In this document: one piece after another, positions 35,542 to 46,059 of the stretch
Layout of the letters: each line of letters opens with the position of its first letter
Position numbering within the stretch: the first letter of the stretch is position 1
NCBI RefSeq assembly: GCF_902498995.1
Contig: NZ_CABVLY010000010.1
Coordinates: 1 to 64,000 of the forward strand
DNA length: 64,000 nt
Reading direction: 5' to 3'
Origin: Burkholderia anthina
GTDB taxonomy: Bacteria > Pseudomonadota > Gammaproteobacteria > Burkholderiales > Burkholderiaceae
Program-made: the position numbers and the translations under genes
Notes under the pieces: generated by a model
Database searches by the model: none
Told to the model about the DNA's origin: nothing
Seen by the model: the letters and a program-made list of their open reading frames with translations, nothing else

Positions 35542-35943
35542 ATGGCTAAGGCTTCGAACACCGCGGCGCAACGCGTTCGCAAGAAGGTTAAGAAGAACGT
35601 CGCTGAAGGCGTGGTTCACGTTCACGCGTCGTTCAACAACACGATCATCACGATCACCGATCGCCAGGGCAATGCGCTGGCATGGGCGACGTCGGGCGGC
35701 CAGGGCTTCAAGGGCTCGCGCAAGTCGACGCCGTTCGCTGCTCAGGTTGCTGCTGAGTCGGCCGGTCGCGTCGCGATGGAATATGGCGTGAAGAATCTGG
35801 AAGTGCGGATCAAGGGCCCGGGCCCGGGTCGTGAGTCGGCGGTGCGTGCACTGCATGGCCTCGGCATCAAGATCACCGCGATTTCGGACGTCACCCCGAT
35901 TCCGCACAACGGCTGCCGTCCGCCGAAGCGTCGTCGTATCTAA
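35542..35943 (+). CDS. rpsK: 30S ribosomal protein S11
   Basis: 133 aa on the 30S platform. Conserved [22 protein letters not shown] and [27 protein letters not shown] terminator-like hairpin lies before rpsD. Confidence 0.98.
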
Positions 35944-35976
35944 GAATGCTGCTGGCACGTTCGTGCTGGCACATTT

Positions 35977-36014
35977 GCCTGTCGCCGCGTAGCGTCGACG
36001 GGCGTTGCTTTTTT
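35977..36014 (+). terminator. Terminator-like hairpin between rpsK and rpsD
   Basis: GCCTGTCG pairs with CGACGGGC (one G-U pair), followed by GTTGCTTTTTT. It sits inside a cluster normally read as one message, so it may attenuate rather than stop transcription. Confidence 0.65.
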
Positions 36015-36099
36015 GATTGACTAAGCCCACCGTTCGCCCCAAAGGGCGCGAACTAGCGCGGATTTTGCTCCGCGTGACTGATTGATAAAGGAATGCAAA

Positions 36100-36723
36100 G
36101 TGGCACGTTATATCGGCCCCAAGGCCAAGCTGTCCCGCCGTGAAGGCACCGACCTGTTCCTGAAGAGCGCGCGCCGCTCGCTCGCCGACAAGTGCAAGCT
36201 CGACAGCAAGCCGGGCCAGCACGGCCGTACCTCGGGCGCACGTACGTCCGACTATGGTACGCAGCTGCGCGAAAAGCAGAAGGTCAAGCGTATTTACGGC
36301 GTTCTGGAACGTCAGTTCCGCCGTTACTTCGCTGAAGCCGACCGCCGCAAGGGCAACACGGGTGAAAACCTGCTGCAACTGCTCGAGTCGCGTCTCGACA
36401 ACGTCGTGTATCGCATGGGCTTCGGCTCGACCCGCGCTGAAGCGCGTCAGCTCGTGAGCCACAAGTCGATCACCGTGAACGGCGTCGTCGCGAACGTGCC
36501 GTCGCAGCAAGTGAAGGCTGGTGACGTCGTCGCGATCCGCGAAAAGGCGAAGAAGCAGGCGCGTATCGTCGAAGCGCTGTCGCTGGCCGAGCAAGGCGGC
36601 ATGCCGAGCTGGGTTGCAGTCGATGCGAAGAAGTTCGAAGGCACGTTCAAGCAAATGCCGGAACGCGCTGACATCGCAGGCGACATCAACGAAAGCCTGA
36701 TCGTCGAATTGTATTCGCGTTAA
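36100..36723 (+). CDS. rpsD: 30S ribosomal protein S4
   Basis: 207 aa, primary 16S 5'-domain binder. GTG start after AAAGGAATGCAAA gives [20 protein letters not shown]; the frame is open further upstream but without homology. The S4 RNA-binding domain includes [27 protein letters not shown]. In E. coli S4 represses the alpha operon. Confidence 0.97.
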   Translation: MARYIGPKAKLSRREGTDLFLKSARRSLADKCKLDSKPGQHGRTSGARTSDYGTQLREKQKVKRIYGVLERQFRRYFAEADRRKGNTGENLLQLLESRLDNVVYRMGFGSTRAEARQLVSHKSITVNGVVANVPSQQVKAGDVVAIREKAKKQARIVEALSLAEQGGMPSWVAVDAKKFEGTFKQMPERADIAGDINESLIVELYSR

Positions 36724-36734
36724 TCCGATTGACG

Positions 36735-36790
36735 GCCGAGGTACCCCGATTGCGTTGCGCAAGGAGGGGCCTCGGCTGTTTATTTTCTGG
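36735..36790 (+). terminator. Terminator-like hairpin between rpsD and rpoA
   Basis: GCCGAGG...CCCC pairs with GGGG...CCTCGGC, the stem ending at 36776, followed by a T-rich stretch (TGTTTATTTTC). Probably a partial terminator before rpoA. Confidence 0.55.
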
Positions 36791-36847
36791 TTGTTACCGG
36801 TCAGCCTTATCGGTGTAACGAGCCGAGGGTATTGAAAAGGAAAGCCC

Positions 36848-37825
36848 ATGCAAACCAGTTTGCTGAAACCCAAGATCATCGCCGTGGAATCGCTTGGCGA
36901 GAACCACGCGAGGGTGGTCATGGAACCGTTTGAACGCGGTTACGGCCACACCTTGGGCAACGCGCTTCGCCGCGTGCTGCTGTCGTCGATGGTTGGCTAC
37001 GCGCCGACCGAAGTGACGATCGCAGGCGTGGTGCACGAGTACTCGACGCTTGATGGCGTGCAAGAGGACGTCGTCAACCTGCTGCTGAACCTGAAGGGTG
37101 TGGTATTCAAGCTGCACAACCGTGACGAAGTGACGGTGACCCTGCGCAAGGAAGGCGAAGGTGTCGTCACCGCCGGCGATATCGAGCTGGCTCACGATTG
37201 CGAAGTCATCAACCCGAATCACGTGATCGCACACCTGTCGAAGGGCGGCAAGCTCGACGTTCAGATCAAGATCGAAAAGGGTCGCGGCTATGTGCCCGGC
37301 AACGTCCGTCGCTACGGCGAAGACACGGCCAAGATCATCGGCCGCATCGTCCTCGACGCATCGTTCTCGCCGGTTCGCCGCGTGAGCTATGCCGTTGAAA
37401 GCGCGCGTGTCGAGCAGCGTACCGACCTCGACAAACTCGTGATGAACATCGAGACGAGCGGCGTGATCACCCCGGAAGAGGCGATCCGTCAATCGGCGCG
37501 CATCCTGGTCGACCAACTGTCCGTGTTCGCGGCGCTGGAAGGCACGGAAACGGCCGCCGAAGCACCGTCGCGCGCACCGCAGATCGATCCGATCCTGCTG
37601 CGTCCGGTGGACGATCTCGAGCTGACGGTTCGTTCGGCGAACTGCCTGAAGGCCGAGAACATCTACTACATCGGCGACCTGATCCAGCGCACGGAAAACG
37701 AGCTGCTGAAGACGCCGAACCTCGGTCGCAAGTCGCTGAACGAGATCAAGGAAGTGCTCGCTTCGCGCGGTCTCACGCTGGGCATGAAGCTCGAAAACTG
37801 GCCGCCGGCTGGTCTCGACAAGTAA
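36848..37825 (+). CDS. rpoA: RNA polymerase alpha subunit
   Basis: 325 aa. The N-terminal assembly domain starts [19 protein letters not shown] and contains [20 protein letters not shown] linker around residues 235-250 leads to the C-terminal domain that binds UP elements and activators ([22 protein letters not shown], then [13 protein letters not shown]). Confidence 0.99.
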
Positions 37826-37860
37826 GCCCGCTTGTAGCCTGGCTATCGCTGTAGTTGGCA

Positions 37861-37901
37861 AAGATGCGGATTTTCCTTTAAAATCCGCATCTTGCTTTTT
37901 T
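37861..37901 (+). terminator. Strong terminator between rpoA and rplQ
   Basis: A perfect 14-bp stem (AAGATGCGGATTTT with AAAATCCGCATCTT) with a 5-base loop is followed by GCTTTTTT. It is stronger than expected between two genes usually co-transcribed, so rplQ may need read-through or its own start. Confidence 0.85.
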
Positions 37902-37973
37902 CGCTACCGGCCCGTGCACCCATCGAGGTGCGATAGAAGAGCTGGATCAAAACTTTGAATCAAGGAAACTGAA

Positions 37974-38369
37974 ATGCGCCATCGTCATGGTCTGCGGAAA
38001 CTGAACCGCACGAGCAGCCACCGTCTGGCTATGCTCCGTAACATGTCCAACTCGCTGATCGAGCACGAAGTCATCAAGACGACGCTGCCGAAGGCGAAGG
38101 AACTCCGTAAAGTCGTCGAGCCGCTGATCACGCTCGGCAAGAAGCCGTCGCTGGCAAACCGTCGTCTGGCATTCAACCGCCTGCGCGATCGTGACTCGGT
38201 GGCGAAGCTGTTCGACGTGCTCGGTCCGCGTTTCGCGAACCGTCCGGGCGGCTACCTGCGCGTGCTGAAGTTCGGCTTCCGCGTCGGCGACAACGCACCG
38301 ATGGCACTGGTCGAGCTGCTCGATCGTCCGGAAGTCGACGAAACGGAAAACGTGCAAGAAGCTGAGTAA
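37974..38369 (+). CDS. rplQ: 50S ribosomal protein L17
   Basis: 131 aa at the tunnel exit. Starts [24 protein letters not shown]; ends with [17 protein letters not shown] and an acidic tail. Last gene of the ribosomal run, followed by a terminator. Confidence 0.98.
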   Translation: MRHRHGLRKLNRTSSHRLAMLRNMSNSLIEHEVIKTTLPKAKELRKVVEPLITLGKKPSLANRRLAFNRLRDRDSVAKLFDVLGPRFANRPGGYLRVLKFGFRVGDNAPMALVELLDRPEVDETENVQEAE

Positions 38370-38393
38370 GCTTCCGGTACGCAGCAGTATCTG

Positions 38394-38425
38394 AAAGGGG
38401 CCGAGCGATTGCTTGGCCCTTTTTG
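38394..38425 (+). terminator. Terminator after rplQ
   Basis: AAGGGGCCGAGC pairs with GCTTGGCCCTT (G-U pairs allowed) and runs into TTTTTG. It closes the ribosomal supercluster. Confidence 0.8.
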
Positions 38426-38567
38426 TTTTTGACGCGCGCCTGCGATCGATTGTCGCAGGCCGGTGCCGGCAGCGTTGCGCGGGCTGCGCTACGATACGGG
38501 ACTGCCGATGCGGGCCCCGGACGGAAGATCCGTCCCGCAGGCCGGTCAACCAGCCTGGAGGGCGCGT

Positions 38568-38894
38568 ATGGTGGTGGTGTTGATGCTGACGACGGTGCCC
38601 GATGCGGCGACGGCTGCAGCGCTTGCCGACGGCGCACTCGGCGCGCGGCTGGCCGCGTGCGTGTCCGAGCTCGGCACGATCAAGTCACGCTATCACTGGC
38701 AGGGCAAGGTCGAAACGGCCGACGAGATCCAGTTGCTGTTCAAGACGAGCCCGGTGCGCTCGCTCGAACTGGAGCGGTTTATTCTCGCGCATCATCCATA
38801 CGAGACGCCCGAAATCGTTTCGTGGCAGGCGACGGCTTCGGCCGGGTACGGCCAGTGGGTGACCAGCGAAACTCAACGTCTATTTCATGTTTAA
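38568..38894 (+). CDS. cutA: Divalent cation tolerance protein CutA
   Basis: 108 aa, small trimeric protein linked to copper and other metal tolerance in E. coli. The ATG at 38568 with GGAGGG upstream gives MVVVLMLTTVPDAATA; the frame is open further upstream without family match. Conserved KSRYHWQGKVETADEIQLLFKT and HPYETPEIVSWQA. Its last codons overlap the dsbD start, an arrangement seen in other proteobacteria too. Confidence 0.93.
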   Translation: MVVVLMLTTVPDAATAAALADGALGARLAACVSELGTIKSRYHWQGKVETADEIQLLFKTSPVRSLELERFILAHHPYETPEIVSWQATASAGYGQWVTSETQRLFHV

Positions 38895-40734
38895 CGGTAT
38901 GGCGCTTTCCGTGCGCGTGCGCGCGCTGCGGTTCCTTGCAGTCCTGTTGTCGCTCGTATTCGTGTTGGGCGGCCTGTCGGTCGCGCGCGCGGCCGACGAT
39001 TTCCTCGATCCGTCGGTCGCGTTCAAGTTCAGTGCGAGCGAATCGCCGGGGCAGGTGGACGTCAGCTTCAAGGTCGCCAAAGGCTATTACCTGTACCGGG
39101 AGCGGTTCGCGTTCGCCGTGAAGAGCGGGCAGGCGACGCTCGGCGAGCCGCAATTCCCGGCCGGTCACGTGAAGTTCGACCAGACGTTCCAGAAGGAAGT
39201 CGAGACGTATCGCGACGAGGTCGTGATTCACGTGCCCGTCAAGCAGGCGACGGGGCCGTTCGAGCTCGCGGTGACGTCCCAGGGGTGCGCCGACGAGGGC
39301 ATCTGCTACCCGCCCGCCGAGCACGTCGTGAAAGTCGATGGAGCCGCGCTGGGCGCGGCGGCGCCGGCCGACGGCGCAACGGCTTCGGGCAGCTGGTTCG
39401 ACAAGGTGACGAGCGCCGATTTCGCGCAGTCGCTGCTCGAGGGGCACGGCTTCTTCACGATCGTCGCACTGTATTTCGTCGCGGGCGTCGTGCTGAGCCT
39501 GCTGCCGTGTTCGTACCCGATGATTCCGATCGTGTCCGCGATCATCATCGGGCAGGGCACGCGCGCGACGCACGCACGCGGTTTTGCGCTGTCGCTGACC
39601 TACGTGGTCGGCATGGCGCTCGTCTATACCGTGCTCGGCATTGCAGCGGCGCTGGTCGGCCAGAGCCTTGGCGCGTGGTTGCAGAACCCGTGGGTGCTCG
39701 GCACGTTCGGTCTCTTGCTCACCGCGTTTGCCGTGTCGCTGATTTCAGGCAAGGACATCGCGCTGCCCGCGCGTTGGCAGAATGGCGCGGCGGAGGCATC
39801 GAGCGCGCGCCGGGGTGGTCATTTTGCCGCGGTGGCTGCGATGGGCGCGTTGTCGGCGCTGGTCGTCGGCGCCTGCATGACGGCACCGCTGTTTGCGGTG
39901 CTCGCCTTCATCGCGCATACCGGCAACGCGCTGCTCGGCGGCGCCGCGCTTTTCGCGATGGGGCTGGGGCTCGGCGTGCCGCTGCTCATCGTCGGCATCG
40001 GCGCCGGGACGGTGCTGCCGCGCGCCGGTGCATGGATGGACGGCGTGAAGGTGTTCTTCGGCATCGTCCTGCTCGCAGCCGCGCTGTGGATCGTGTGGCC
40101 CGTGCTGGCAGGCGGCCTGAAGATGGTGCTCTCGGCATTGTGGCTGCTTGTCGCTGCCGCGGCGCTTGGCCTGTTCACGCCGAATCTGGGGGCGGCATCG
40201 ATCTGGCGCCGTCTCGGCCGCGGGCTCGGCGCGGCGCTCGCGATCTGGGCGGCGACGCTGCTCGTCGGTCTTGCTGCCGGGTCGAACGATCCCGTGAAGC
40301 CGCTGGCCGTGCTGGCGTCGCGCACCGTCGCATCGGGCGACGCGTCGGCGGCCGGTGCGGCCTCCGGACAGGCTGGCCCGGCATTCGCATCGGTGCGCTC
40401 CAGCGCGGAGCTCGACACGCTGCTGAAGACGTCGAACCGGCCCGTGATGCTCGATTTTTACGCCGACTGGTGCGTGAGCTGCAAGGAGATGGAGCATCTG
40501 ACGTTCACCGATGCGCGTGTGCAGGCGCGACTCGGACAGCTGCACCTGGTGCGCGCCGACGTCACGGCGAACAATCCGGACGACCAGGCGCTGCTCAAGC
40601 GCTTCAACCTGTTCGGGCCGCCGGGGATCATCTTCTTCGATCGCAGCGGCAATGAAATCGGTCGCGTGGTCGGCTATCAGGCTGCCGAGACATTCCTGCG
40701 CAGCCTCGATCGGGCGGCGGTGCCGACGGCGTGA
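38887..40734 (+). CDS. dsbD: Thiol:disulfide interchange protein DsbD
   Basis: 615 aa. It passes electrons from cytoplasmic thioredoxin to the periplasm, reducing DsbC, DsbG and CcmG-type partners. Signal peptide (residues 1-36, ending ARA). Alpha domain with Cys134 and Cys140 (GCADEGICYPP). Membrane beta domain with Cys208 (LLPCSYP) and Cys330 (VGACMTAP). C-terminal thioredoxin domain with YADWCVSCKE (Cys529, Cys532). All six redox cysteines are present. The ATG overlaps the cutA end by eight bases; an in-frame ATG 12 bases later is also possible. It likely supplies reductant to cytochrome c maturation (ccsBA at 43839). Confidence 0.95.
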   Translation: MFNGMALSVRVRALRFLAVLLSLVFVLGGLSVARAADDFLDPSVAFKFSASESPGQVDVSFKVAKGYYLYRERFAFAVKSGQATLGEPQFPAGHVKFDQTFQKEVETYRDEVVIHVPVKQATGPFELAVTSQGCADEGICYPPAEHVVKVDGAALGAAAPADGATASGSWFDKVTSADFAQSLLEGHGFFTIVALYFVAGVVLSLLPCSYPMIPIVSAIIIGQGTRATHARGFALSLTYVVGMALVYTVLGIAAALVGQSLGAWLQNPWVLGTFGLLLTAFAVSLISGKDIALPARWQNGAAEASSARRGGHFAAVAAMGALSALVVGACMTAPLFAVLAFIAHTGNALLGGAALFAMGLGLGVPLLIVGIGAGTVLPRAGAWMDGVKVFFGIVLLAAALWIVWPVLAGGLKMVLSALWLLVAAAALGLFTPNLGAASIWRRLGRGLGAALAIWAATLLVGLAAGSNDPVKPLAVLASRTVASGDASAAGAASGQAGPAFASVRSSAELDTLLKTSNRPVMLDFYADWCVSCKEMEHLTFTDARVQARLGQLHLVRADVTANNPDDQALLKRFNLFGPPGIIFFDRSGNEIGRVVGYQAAETFLRSLDRAAVPTA

Positions 40735-40792
40735 CGCGCGCTCGCCGGCACGCACCGGCGGCCTGTGTTCCGTCGATTGATCGATACGAATA

Positions 40793-40828
40793 AAAAACGG
40801 CGGAACACCGAAGTGTTCCGCCGTTTTT
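40793..40828. terminator. Bidirectional terminator between dsbD and hemB
   Basis: AAAAACGGCGGAACAC and GTGTTCCGCCGTTTTT form a 16-bp perfect stem with A-run and T-run on each side, serving the converging dsbD and hemB. Confidence 0.93.
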
Positions 40829-40852
40829 CTTTGCGCTGGTACGACGTGCGGC

Positions 40853-41884
<1,032 letters not shown>

Positions 41885-41933
41885 TTACGGAACCCTTAGG
41901 TCATTTTCGAGACCGTTGGTATATGATAGCGAT

Positions 41934-42039
41934 CGAGCGGCACGCGTCGCGCGCTGCTCCCCGCTTCTCCTCCCTGAGCGGGTGCCTGTCGTTATTCGAT
42001 TAGGCTGTTTGACCCGCCGTTCAACGGCGGGTTTTTTTA
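41934..42039 (+). ncRNA. Candidate small RNA upstream of hemB
   Basis: A strong plus-strand terminator at 42012 has no gene in front of it: hemB and engB both lie on the minus strand. About 100 bases upstream is a -10-like TATGAT (41922-41927), without a convincing -35. A transcript of roughly 105 nt would include a CGCT...AGCG hairpin near 41962-41980. No known RNA family was recognised. It could instead be antisense to the hemB leader. Confidence 0.35.
42012..42038 (+). terminator. Plus-strand terminator with no upstream gene
   Basis: ACCCGCCG pairs with CGGCGGGT around a small loop (TTCAA), followed by TTTTTTT. It points away from both flanking minus-strand genes; engB's stop is at 42105. 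Confidence 0.88.
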
Positions 42040-42104
42040 TGGGCCGACCGAATTCGCAGGCACCGTCAGGTGCGCACGGCCGAACCCGGCCGCGCGTTGT
42101 CCGA

Positions 42105-42764
42105 TCATTGTGCTACAGGCTCGCTTTTTTCGTCGGCGACGGACGGCCGCACCCAGCTTTCGATCAGTTCGTGCGCCTCGTCGAGCCCGACGCGCTTCAT
42201 CGCCGAGAACAGCTGGACGGTCAGCTTGCCCTTCACGCCCTGGTCGCGATACGCGTCGAGCCCCTTCTGCGTGGTTCGCAGCGCGTTGATGCTCTCTTGC
42301 CGCGTCAATTTGTCGCACTTCGTCAGCAGCGTGTGGATCGGCTTGCCGGTCGGCGTGAACCACTCGATCATCCGGCGATCGAGATCGGTCAGCGGACGGC
42401 GCGAATCCATCATCAGGATCAGGCCGCAGAGTTGCGAACGGGTCGCGAGATAAGACGACAGCAGCATTTCCCAGTGGGCCTTCGCGGCCCCCGGTACTTC
42501 CGCGTAGCCGTAGCCGGGCAGGTCGACGAGGTTTGCGACGGGTTCGTCGGCCGGGCCGACGGAGAAGTAGTTGATGTGCTGCGTACGGCCGGGCGTCTTC
42601 GACGCGAACGCGAGCCGCTTCTGGTTGCACAGCACGTTGATCGCCGTCGATTTGCCGGCATTCGAGCGGCCGGCGAATGCGATTTCCGGTTGCACCGTCG
42701 GCGGCAGATCGCGCAGATGGTTGACGGTCGTGTAGAAGCGGGCTTGATGGAGCAAAAAGGCCAT
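42105..42764 (-). CDS. engB: Ribosome biogenesis GTPase YihA/EngB
   Basis: 219 aa GTPase needed for 50S assembly. P-loop GRSNAGKST (residues 32-40), switch II DLPGYG, G4 TKCDK and G5 SAM are visible. The ATG at 42764 gives the normal start [14 protein letters not shown]; the frame is open upstream to 42854 but adds Pro/Ser-rich residues unlike the family. It is divergent from the cytochrome c4 gene. Confidence 0.95.
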   Translation of the reverse strand: MAFLLHQARFYTTVNHLRDLPPTVQPEIAFAGRSNAGKSTAINVLCNQKRLAFASKTPGRTQHINYFSVGPADEPVANLVDLPGYGYAEVPGAAKAHWEMLLSSYLATRSQLCGLILMMDSRRPLTDLDRRMIEWFTPTGKPIHTLLTKCDKLTRQESINALRTTQKGLDAYRDQGVKGKLTVQLFSAMKRVGLDEAHELIESWVRPSVADEKSEPVAQ

Positions 42765-42845
42765 GGGGAACCGGTGGGACGGGCGGCGCGAGCCGCTTGG
42801 TGGAGGCGGGGTAGCCCCGATAGGCGCGGGAGCTTTCAGCGCGAT

Positions 42846-42855
42846 ATTGTACAAT
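42846..42855. promoter_or_regulatory. Palindromic ATTGTACAAT between engB and cytochrome c4
   Basis: A perfect 10-bp palindrome whose halves read TACAAT on each strand, a -10-like box in both directions. -35 boxes on either side are poor. It may serve both divergent genes or be a regulator site. Confidence 0.4.
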
Positions 42856-42979
42856 ACGCCGGTTTTGCCGAAGGGCTGCGGGCGCCTGCCTCGCGCTTTT
42901 ATGCAGCTTCTGCGGTAGACTGGTCGACGTCGTTTTTTGCAGAACCTCTAATTCCCACAAGACGAAACAGGGTGTGCGA

Positions 42980-43633
42980 ATGAATCGACTGTGCAAGTCT
43001 CTGATGGTGCTTCAGGTTGCAGCAGGGTTCGTAGGTTTCGTGGCGGAGGCAAAAGCGGCGGATGCGGCAAAGCCGGATCTGGACCGCGGCAAGGCGATTG
43101 CCGGGCAGGTCTGTGCGTCGTGTCACGGCGCCGACGGCAATAGCGCGTCGGGCAGTTTCCCGAAGCTCGCCGGCCAGCATCCCGAATATCTGGTCAAGCA
43201 GCTGAACGACTTCAAGACCCAGCCGGGCGCGAAGGGGCCGGCGCGGACCAACGCGGTGATGGTCGGGTTCGCGAGCGCATTGAGCGCGGCCGACATGCGC
43301 AACGTTGCCGCGTATTACGGGTCGCAGACGATGAAGGTCGGTGCCGCACGCGATGCGGCGACCGTGCCGATCGGCCAGAAGATTTACCGCGGCGGCATCG
43401 CGGAAAAGGGCGTGCCCGCCTGCGCGAGCTGCCACGGGCCGACGGGGCAGGGGATTCCGGTCCAGTACCCGCGTCTGTCGGGGCAATGGGCGGATTACAC
43501 CGTTGCCCAGTTGACCGCGTTCCAGCAGGGTGCCGGCGCGCGCAACAACAACGAAGCGATGCACCAGATCACGTCGCGTCTGTCGGACACCGAGATCAAG
43601 GCCGTTGCGGATTACATCGCCGGCCTGCATTGA
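42980..43633 (+). CDS. Diheme cytochrome c4
   Basis: 217 aa periplasmic electron carrier, probably donating to terminal oxidases. Signal peptide of about 28 residues ending AEAKA. Two c-type haem sites, CASCH at residues 45-49 and CASCH at 148-152, one per half, mark the two-domain c4 fold. Methionine ligands are plausible in each half. A GTG two codons upstream is also in frame. The ccs genes needed to attach its haems follow 205 bases downstream. Confidence 0.93.
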   Translation: MNRLCKSLMVLQVAAGFVGFVAEAKAADAAKPDLDRGKAIAGQVCASCHGADGNSASGSFPKLAGQHPEYLVKQLNDFKTQPGAKGPARTNAVMVGFASALSAADMRNVAAYYGSQTMKVGAARDAATVPIGQKIYRGGIAEKGVPACASCHGPTGQGIPVQYPRLSGQWADYTVAQLTAFQQGAGARNNNEAMHQITSRLSDTEIKAVADYIAGLH

Positions 43634-43691
43634 ACGGACCGTCGCGAATGGAATGACCGGGTGCCCGTAGGGCGGCCGGAGTCAGAACAAG

Positions 43692-43736
43692 AAAAGGGTG
43701 GGGCGCCGCGGGCTTGCGGCTGCCTTGCCCTTTTTT
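43692..43736 (+). terminator. Terminator after cytochrome c4
   Basis: AAAAGGGTGGGGC pairs with GCCTTGCCCTTTT, including G-U pairs, with T's after it. Confidence 0.75.
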
Positions 43737-43838
43737 GTTGTCGGCACTCGCCGGGCCGCCCCAAGAGTGCTGACCGCCCCCTCGGGGGCAGCGAACATAG
43801 TGAGCGTTGGGGGCTGTTTCCCCTTAGTCGGAGTTTGA
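43737..43838 (+). other. Intergenic stretch with a C/G-rich hairpin motif
   Basis: It contains CCCCCTCGGGGGCAGCGAA (around 43777-43797), resembling a CTCCGGGGGCAGCGA stretch after tuf copy 2 (near 23459). It may be a recurring intergenic element or part of the ccsB leader; its role is unknown. Confidence 0.35.
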
Positions 43839-46055
43839 ATGAGCGTTACCACGTCGGGGTTGCAGTCGAAGTCGGGTCAGGGTGCGTCCAAGCGCGCGGT
43901 CGAGCTGGTGAGCTCGATGCGTTTCGCGATCGCGCTGCTGGTGGTGTTGTCGATTGCCAGCATCATCGGCACGGTCCTGACCCAGGACGACCCGTATCCG
44001 AACTACGTGAACCAGTTCGGGCCATTCTGGGCGGACATCTTCCGCTCGCTGGGCCTGTACAACGTGTACAGCGCGTGGTGGTTCATGCTGATCCTGATCT
44101 TCCTCGTCACGTCGATCTCGCTGTGCGTGATCCGCAACGCGCCGAAGATGCTCGCCGACGCGAAGAGCTGGAAGGACAAGGTCCGTGAAGGCAGCCTGCG
44201 CGCGTTCCATCACAAGGCCGAATACACCACGTCCGGCACGCGTGCGACCGTGGCGGCCACGCTCGCCGCGTTCGTCACCAAGGCCGGCTACAAGCACGTC
44301 GTGCGCGAAACCGACGGCGCGACGCTGATCTCCGCGAAGCGCGGCGCGCTGACGAAATGGGGCTATATCTCCGCGCACCTGGCAATCATCGTGATCTGTA
44401 TCGGCGGCCTGCTCGACAGCAACCTGCCGATCAAATTCCAGATGTGGATGTTCGGCAAGAGCCCCGTCAACACCAGCGCGACGATCAGCGATATCTCGGC
44501 CGACCATCGTCTGTCCACGTCGAACCCGACGTTCCGCGGTTACGCGTGGGTGCCCGAAGGGCAGTTCGTGTCGACCGCGATCCTGAACCAGCCGAACGGA
44601 TCGCTGATCCAGGACCTGCCGTTCTCGATCCAGCTCAACAAGTTCATCGTCGACTACTACACGACCGGGATGCCGAAGCTCTTCGCGAGCGATATCGTCG
44701 TGATCGATCGCGAGACGGGCAAGAAGATCCCGGCGCGCGTGGAGGTCAACAAGCCGTTCACATACAAGGGCGTGTCGATCTACCAGTCGAGCTTCCAGGA
44801 CGGCGGCTCGCAGATGCAGATGACGGCCTACCCGATGACGGGCGACAACGCGAAGACGTTCGCGGTGAAGGGCACGATCGGTAGTTCGGCCCCGCTGCAG
44901 ATGCCGGGCAACGACGGCGACACGATCGAGTTCTCCGACTTCCGCGCGATCAACGTCGAGAACATGGCCGACGCGAGCGGCAAGCCGGACGTGCGCGGCG
45001 TCGCGAAGACGGAGACGCTGAAGGAAGTGTTCGACGACCGGCTCGGCTCGGGCGCGAAGACGTCGAAACCGATGCAGCTCCACAACATCGGCCCGTCGGT
45101 GCAGTACAAGATTCGCGGCAAGGACGGCCAGGCGCGCGAGTTCAACAACTACATGCTGCCCGTCGACATGGGCGGTGCGCGCGTGTTCCTCGCCGGTGTG
45201 CGCGCGAGCCCGAACGATCCGTTCCGTTACATGCGCATTCCGGCCGACAGCAAGGATTCGATCGGCGAGTGGATGCGCCTGCGCGCCGCGCTCGAGGATC
45301 CGGCCGTGCGCGCCGAAGCCGCCGCGCGCTTCGCGCAGCGTTCGCTGCCGGGCACCGACGCATCGCTGCGCACCCGCCTGCAGGACAGCGCATCGAAGGT
45401 GCTGACCCTTTTTGCTGCAAGCGACGACAGCGTCGGCCGCGGCGCCGACGGCCAGCCGATCGGCGGCTTCCAGGCGGTCGCCACGTTCATCGACCGTTCG
45501 GTGCCGAAGGCCGAGCAGGAAAAGGCCGCGAGCCTGCTGTTGCGCATGCTCGAGGGCTCGATGTGGGAAGTCTGGCAGATCGCCCGCGAGCGTGCCGGCG
45601 AGCCGCCCGCGCAGCAGGGCAACGACACGGTGCGCTTCGTGCAGAACGCGATCAATGCACTATCCGACAGCTTTTTGTATGGATCGCCGGTCTATTTGCA
45701 GCTTGACTCATTCAAGCAGGTGCAAGCTTCGGTATTTCAGTTGACGCGCGCACCGGGCAAGAATCTGGTGTATCTTGGCAGCCTGCTGTTGGTCGCCGGC
45801 ATCTTCTCGATGTTCTACGTGCGCGAGCGGCGCCTCTGGTTCTGGCTCAAGGATGGCGGCTCCGGCGTCGATGTGGTGATGGCGATGTCGACGGCCCGCA
45901 AGACCTTCGATTTCGAGAAAGAATTCGTGCAGACGCGCGACGCGGCCGGTGTCGCCTTGCGCGCCGCACCCCGCGACGCCGCGCCCGCCGGTGCGGCCGC
46001 GACTGCCCGTCCGCCCGCCGGCGACGGTTCCGCTTCCGAGAATTCCACCCGGTAA
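43839..46055 (+). CDS. ccsB: Cytochrome c biogenesis protein CcsB (ResB)
   Basis: 738 aa. With CcsA it forms the system II haem-attachment machine on the periplasmic side. Membrane segments are near residues 28-50 (FAIALLVVLSIASIIGTVL), 76-100, 170-190, and the last one (YLGSLLLVAGIFSMFYV) near 655, with a large periplasmic domain between. The C-terminus is Ala/Pro-rich. It is followed four bases later by ccsA. Confidence 0.95.
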   Translation: MSVTTSGLQSKSGQGASKRAVELVSSMRFAIALLVVLSIASIIGTVLTQDDPYPNYVNQFGPFWADIFRSLGLYNVYSAWWFMLILIFLVTSISLCVIRNAPKMLADAKSWKDKVREGSLRAFHHKAEYTTSGTRATVAATLAAFVTKAGYKHVVRETDGATLISAKRGALTKWGYISAHLAIIVICIGGLLDSNLPIKFQMWMFGKSPVNTSATISDISADHRLSTSNPTFRGYAWVPEGQFVSTAILNQPNGSLIQDLPFSIQLNKFIVDYYTTGMPKLFASDIVVIDRETGKKIPARVEVNKPFTYKGVSIYQSSFQDGGSQMQMTAYPMTGDNAKTFAVKGTIGSSAPLQMPGNDGDTIEFSDFRAINVENMADASGKPDVRGVAKTETLKEVFDDRLGSGAKTSKPMQLHNIGPSVQYKIRGKDGQAREFNNYMLPVDMGGARVFLAGVRASPNDPFRYMRIPADSKDSIGEWMRLRAALEDPAVRAEAAARFAQRSLPGTDASLRTRLQDSASKVLTLFAASDDSVGRGADGQPIGGFQAVATFIDRSVPKAEQEKAASLLLRMLEGSMWEVWQIARERAGEPPAQQGNDTVRFVQNAINALSDSFLYGSPVYLQLDSFKQVQASVFQLTRAPGKNLVYLGSLLLVAGIFSMFYVRERRLWFWLKDGGSGVDVVMAMSTARKTFDFEKEFVQTRDAAGVALRAAPRDAAPAGAAATARPPAGDGSASENSTR

Positions 46056-46059
46056 CATC

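Noticed and set aside
42037-42996. 319-codon minus-strand frame overlapping engB
   Set aside because: It is in another frame from the clear EngB GTPase motifs, is very Arg/Pro-rich, and spans the divergent intergenic region.
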